A stretch of 8,664 nt of DNA from Thioalkalivibrio sp. (GTDB lineage Bacteria; Pseudomonadota; Gammaproteobacteria; Ectothiorhodospirales; Ectothiorhodospiraceae), in assembly GCA_003555285.1 (NCBI GenBank), contig PWGH01000206.1, forward strand, positions 1 to 8,664, in the 5' to 3' direction. A program made the translations under genes and the position numbers. The notes beneath the pieces were generated by a model. The model worked only from the letters and a program-made list of their open reading frames with translations. It searched no databases and was not told the origin of the DNA. This document shows positions 6,618-8,664 of this stretch, piece after piece. The number at the start of each line of letters is the position of its first letter. The stretch's first letter is position 1.

Positions 6618-6637
6618 AGTCGGGCCGCGGCCCGACT
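6618..6637. repeat. Perfect 20-bp palindrome in the dsrK-dsrL gap
   Basis: The arms AGTCGGGCCG and CGGCCCGACT are exact reverse complements. As RNA it would fold into an 8-bp stem (AGTCGGGC/GCCCGACT) with a CGCG loop. It lies 16 nt after the dsrK stop and 16 nt before the dsrL start. No T-tract follows on the minus strand, so it does not look like a classical terminator. A role as an mRNA processing or stability element, an attenuator, or a protein-binding palindrome is possible. The structure is seen directly; the role is inference. Confidence 0.7.
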
Positions 6638-6653
6638 TTGCATCGGTTCGTGA

Positions 6654-8144
6654 TTAGTGTTGGCCGTCCAGAACGATGGCGTCGCTCACCAGTTGGTGCA
6701 CGCTGACGATCTGGTCCATTTGGAATCCGTAGTAGGGTAAAACCTTCGCAAACTGGCTCTTGCAGATCGCACAAATCGCCGCCATGTGCGTGACCCCGTG
6801 GTCCTCGACGACTTCCTTCAGGGCCGACATGCGCGGCAGCGCGCCCTTCACCCGCAGCTCGATCAGGTCGTCGGTCAGCAGACCCCCGCCGCCGCCGCAG
6901 CAATAGGTGGCCTCGCCGATGGTGTCCGGCGCCATGTCGTAGAAGTGATTGCACACGGCCTTGATGATCGCGCGCGGTATCGTGAACTGGCCGCCGGGCG
7001 TATCGCCCATGCGCGAGGCCCGTGCGACGTTGCAGGAATCATGGAAGGTCAGGCGCCGGTGGTCGTTGGCGCTCTTGTTCAGCGTCAGCACGCCGCGCTC
7101 GATCAAATCGTTGGTGAACTCGCAGATGTGCTGCGGCACCGGATAGCGCGGATCCAGAAAATCGAAGGGGCCGGCCAGGGTGTTCAAAAAGCTGTAGGCG
7201 ACGCGCCAGGCGTGCCCGCACTCGCCGAAGATGATGCGCTTCACCCCGAGTTCCAGCGCCGCTTCGCGGATACGCATCGCGATCGCTTTCATGTTCTCCG
7301 GGGAGCCGATGAACAGACCGAAATTCGCCGCCTCGGAGGCGTGCGAGGACAGGGTCCAGGAGACGCCGGCGGCGTGGAAGACCTTGGCGTAGCCGATCAG
7401 GCCGTCGACATGCGGCTCGGCGAAGAAGTCGGCCGAAGGGGTGACCACCAGGACCTCGGCGCCTTTCTCGTCGAGCGGAAAGCGGACATCGACGCCGGTA
7501 TCGTCCTTCACATCCTCTTCGAGACCGAGCAGAGTGTCTTCCAGCGCCGGTTGTGGCAGGCCCAGGTTGTTGCCGATCTTGAAGACCTTGCCGATGATTT
7601 CGTTACTGTATTTCTGGCCCTTGCCGACCGCGTTCATGATCTCGCGGGTGGCCATCGTGATCTCGGCGGTGTCGATGCCGTAGGGGCAATAGACCGAGCA
7701 GCGGCGGCATTCGGAGCACTGGTGAAAATAGCTGTACCACTGATCCAGCACCTCCTCGGTGAGGTCGGTGGCCCCGACCAGCTTCGGAAAGTACTTGCCC
7801 GGCAGCGTGAAATAGCGCCGGTACACGCCGCGCAGCAGGTCCTGGCGCGCGACCGGCATGTTGCGCGGGTCGGAGGTGCCGAGGAAGTAATGGCACTTGT
7901 CGGTGCAGGCGCCGCACTTCACGCACGAATCCATGAACACGCGCAGACCGCGGTTGGTCTTCAGCAGCGCGCCGAGCTTCTCGATCGCGACATCCTTCCA
8001 GTCGTCCGCCAGTTCGCCCGGGAACCCGAGCGGGGCCTGGAACTTCTCCTGCGCCACATACGGCAGGCTGTGGCCCATCGCCCCCGGCTTCAGGGCCGGA
8101 ATGTGAGCGGGATCCTTGATTTCAGGGGTTTCGAAATTCGCCAT
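6654..8144 (-). CDS. dsrK: DsrK, HdrD-like iron-sulfur protein of DsrMKJOP
   Basis: This is a soluble protein of 496 residues. It has two [4Fe-4S] ferredoxin motifs near the N-terminus: Cys74, 77, 80, 84 and Cys143, 146, 149, 153. The C-terminal half carries one CCG-type domain: Cys309 (GECGH), Cys371 (DSCN), the pair Cys415-Cys416 followed by a run of glycines, and Cys458/Cys461 (CAIC). In HdrD-like proteins these residues hold the special [4Fe-4S] centre that does disulfide chemistry. In Dsr systems the substrate is the sulfur carrier DsrC, with DsrK bound to DsrM at the cytoplasmic face of the membrane. The frame is open to 8243, but I place the start at the ATG at 8144 (MANFETPEIKD). It has a GAGGAA box 9 nt upstream, and the longer start would run into dsrM. 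All expected cysteines are present, so the protein should be functional. Confidence 0.96.
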   Translation of the reverse strand: MANFETPEIKDPAHIPALKPGAMGHSLPYVAQEKFQAPLGFPGELADDWKDVAIEKLGALLKTNRGLRVFMDSCVKCGACTDKCHYFLGTSDPRNMPVARQDLLRGVYRRYFTLPGKYFPKLVGATDLTEEVLDQWYSYFHQCSECRRCSVYCPYGIDTAEITMATREIMNAVGKGQKYSNEIIGKVFKIGNNLGLPQPALEDTLLGLEEDVKDDTGVDVRFPLDEKGAEVLVVTPSADFFAEPHVDGLIGYAKVFHAAGVSWTLSSHASEAANFGLFIGSPENMKAIAMRIREAALELGVKRIIFGECGHAWRVAYSFLNTLAGPFDFLDPRYPVPQHICEFTNDLIERGVLTLNKSANDHRRLTFHDSCNVARASRMGDTPGGQFTIPRAIIKAVCNHFYDMAPDTIGEATYCCGGGGGLLTDDLIELRVKGALPRMSALKEVVEDHGVTHMAAICAICKSQFAKVLPYYGFQMDQIVSVHQLVSDAIVLDGQH

Positions 8145-8153
8145 GGTGCTCTG

Positions 8154-8159
8154 TTCCTC
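8154..8159 (-). promoter_or_regulatory. Ribosome binding site of dsrK
   Basis: GAGGAA on the minus strand, 9 nt before the ATG at 8144. It supports this start over the upstream in-frame start at 8243, which lies inside dsrM. Confidence 0.75.
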
Positions 8160-8181
8160 GTTACCGGATGGGCCGTTGGGC

Positions 8182-8664
8182 CTATTTGTCGCCGTTGCCG
8201 GCCGGACGCTCGCTGGCGACCATCCACTTGACCTTCGCCACATGGCGCTTTTCGCGGGGGTTGTCGACCTGGTTGCGGGTCGGGCTGAAGAACACCCCGG
8301 GGGCGTGCAGGAGCTTGCTGAACGGGAAGATGATCATCAGGCCGGCCACCAGCAGCAGGTGCAGCAACAGCATCGGCTGCAGCGGCAGCGGATTGAACTC
8401 GAAGCGCGGCAGGCCGAGGAAGAAGAGCTTCACCGCGGAGATGTCGGTGTGCCAGAGGTAGGTCATGCTCAGGCCGGTCAGCGCGATGGCCAAAAACAGC
8501 CCGAGCATCAGGTGGTCGGACGGCGAGGAGATGTAGCGGATGCGCTCGACCGCGACGCGCCGGATCGCAAGGCCGACGAGGCCAATCACCATCGCGAAGG
8601 CGGCATACAAACCGAAGGGCTGGATCAGCACGACCCAGGTCGGCACCGGCTCGAGGAAATAGCG
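8182..8664 (-). CDS. dsrM: DsrM, membrane cytochrome b subunit of DsrMKJOP (3' part, cut by the window edge)
   Basis: This is the C-terminal part (160 residues and stop) of an integral membrane protein; the frame stays open to the right edge, so the true start lies outside. A GTG at 8646 is in frame but is probably an internal valine. Three hydrophobic segments are visible: one starting at WVVLIQPFG, one after SDHLML, and one at LLLHLLLVAG followed by FSKLLHAPG. The histidines next to them (SDH, LWH, LLLH, KLLH) are candidate haem b ligands, as in NarI-like cytochromes. A hydrophilic tail of about 35 residues follows, probably cytoplasmic. By family knowledge DsrM passes electrons between the quinone pool and DsrK. 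The identification rests on the NarI-like pattern and on dsrK lying 37 nt downstream. HdrE or another NarI-like subunit would look similar, but the neighbours settle it. Confidence 0.9.
   Translation of the reverse strand, partial: RYFLEPVPTWVVLIQPFGLYAAFAMVIGLVGLAIRRVAVERIRYISSPSDHLMLGLFLAIALTGLSMTYLWHTDISAVKLFFLGLPRFEFNPLPLQPMLLLHLLLVAGLMIIFPFSKLLHAPGVFFSPTRNQVDNPREKRHVAKVKWMVASERPAGNGDK

Noticed and set aside
6786..8231. Plus-strand open frame of 481 codons opposite dsrK
   Set aside because: Antisense shadow with the same composition bias; the minus-strand frame encodes every cysteine expected of DsrK.
4655..8664. Sulfate-reducer type dsr locus
   Set aside because: The M-K-L-J-O-P-N-R order with DsrL and cysteine-free DsrR is that of proteobacterial sulfur oxidisers. 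dsrAB are outside the window, so this rests on gene order and DsrL/DsrR only.

Overview
The window is a GC-rich stretch of a bacterial chromosome. It carries the downstream part of a dsr (reverse-type dissimilatory sulfite reductase) gene cluster, all on the minus strand, read from the right edge to the left. In transcription order the genes are dsrM (3' part only; the gene runs off the right edge), dsrK, dsrL, dsrJ, dsrO, dsrP, dsrN and dsrR. This is the order known from purple sulfur bacteria such as Allochromatium vinosum. Together with the DsrL flavoprotein and the cysteine-free DsrR, it points to a sulfur-oxidising gammaproteobacterium (Chromatiaceae, Ectothiorhodospiraceae or a relative). 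A sulfate reducer is unlikely. The species cannot be named from the sequence. dsrA, dsrB, dsrE, dsrF, dsrH and dsrC would be expected beyond the right edge.

Layout: 8664-8182 dsrM (membrane cytochrome b subunit); 8144-6654 dsrK (HdrD-like iron-sulfur protein); 6601-4655 dsrL (NAD(P)H-linked iron-sulfur flavoprotein); 4651-4103 dsrJ (triheme cytochrome c); 4106-3369 dsrO (Tat-exported ferredoxin-like protein); 3352-2102 dsrP (NrfD-like membrane protein); 2050-590 dsrN (siroheme amidase); 575-237 dsrR (A-type-carrier-like protein). Spacing is tight: dsrJ and dsrO overlap by ATGA, dsrL and dsrJ are 3 nt apart, and the other gaps are 14 to 52 nt. One polycistronic transcript is likely. The two widest gaps (dsrK-dsrL, 52 nt; dsrP-dsrN, 51 nt) each contain a GC-rich inverted repeat. 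The 236 nt left of dsrR hold no credible gene. They contain a weak terminator-like hairpin and two tandem copies of an 89-bp repeat that reaches the left edge.

How the genes work together, from family knowledge: DsrMKJOP is a transmembrane complex linking periplasmic redox carriers (DsrJ, DsrO) through membrane subunits (DsrM, DsrP) to cytoplasmic DsrK, which handles the sulfur-carrier protein DsrC. DsrL works with sulfite reductase DsrAB in the cytoplasm and exchanges electrons with NAD(P). DsrN amidates siroheme to the siroamide form used by DsrAB. DsrR is needed for normal dsr expression. I see a well-preserved, essentially canonical system, not a new one. The points worth a second look are the intergenic hairpins, the 89-bp repeats, a lipobox-like signal in DsrJ, a small in-frame duplication in the DsrJ tail, and the apparent end of the operon after dsrR.
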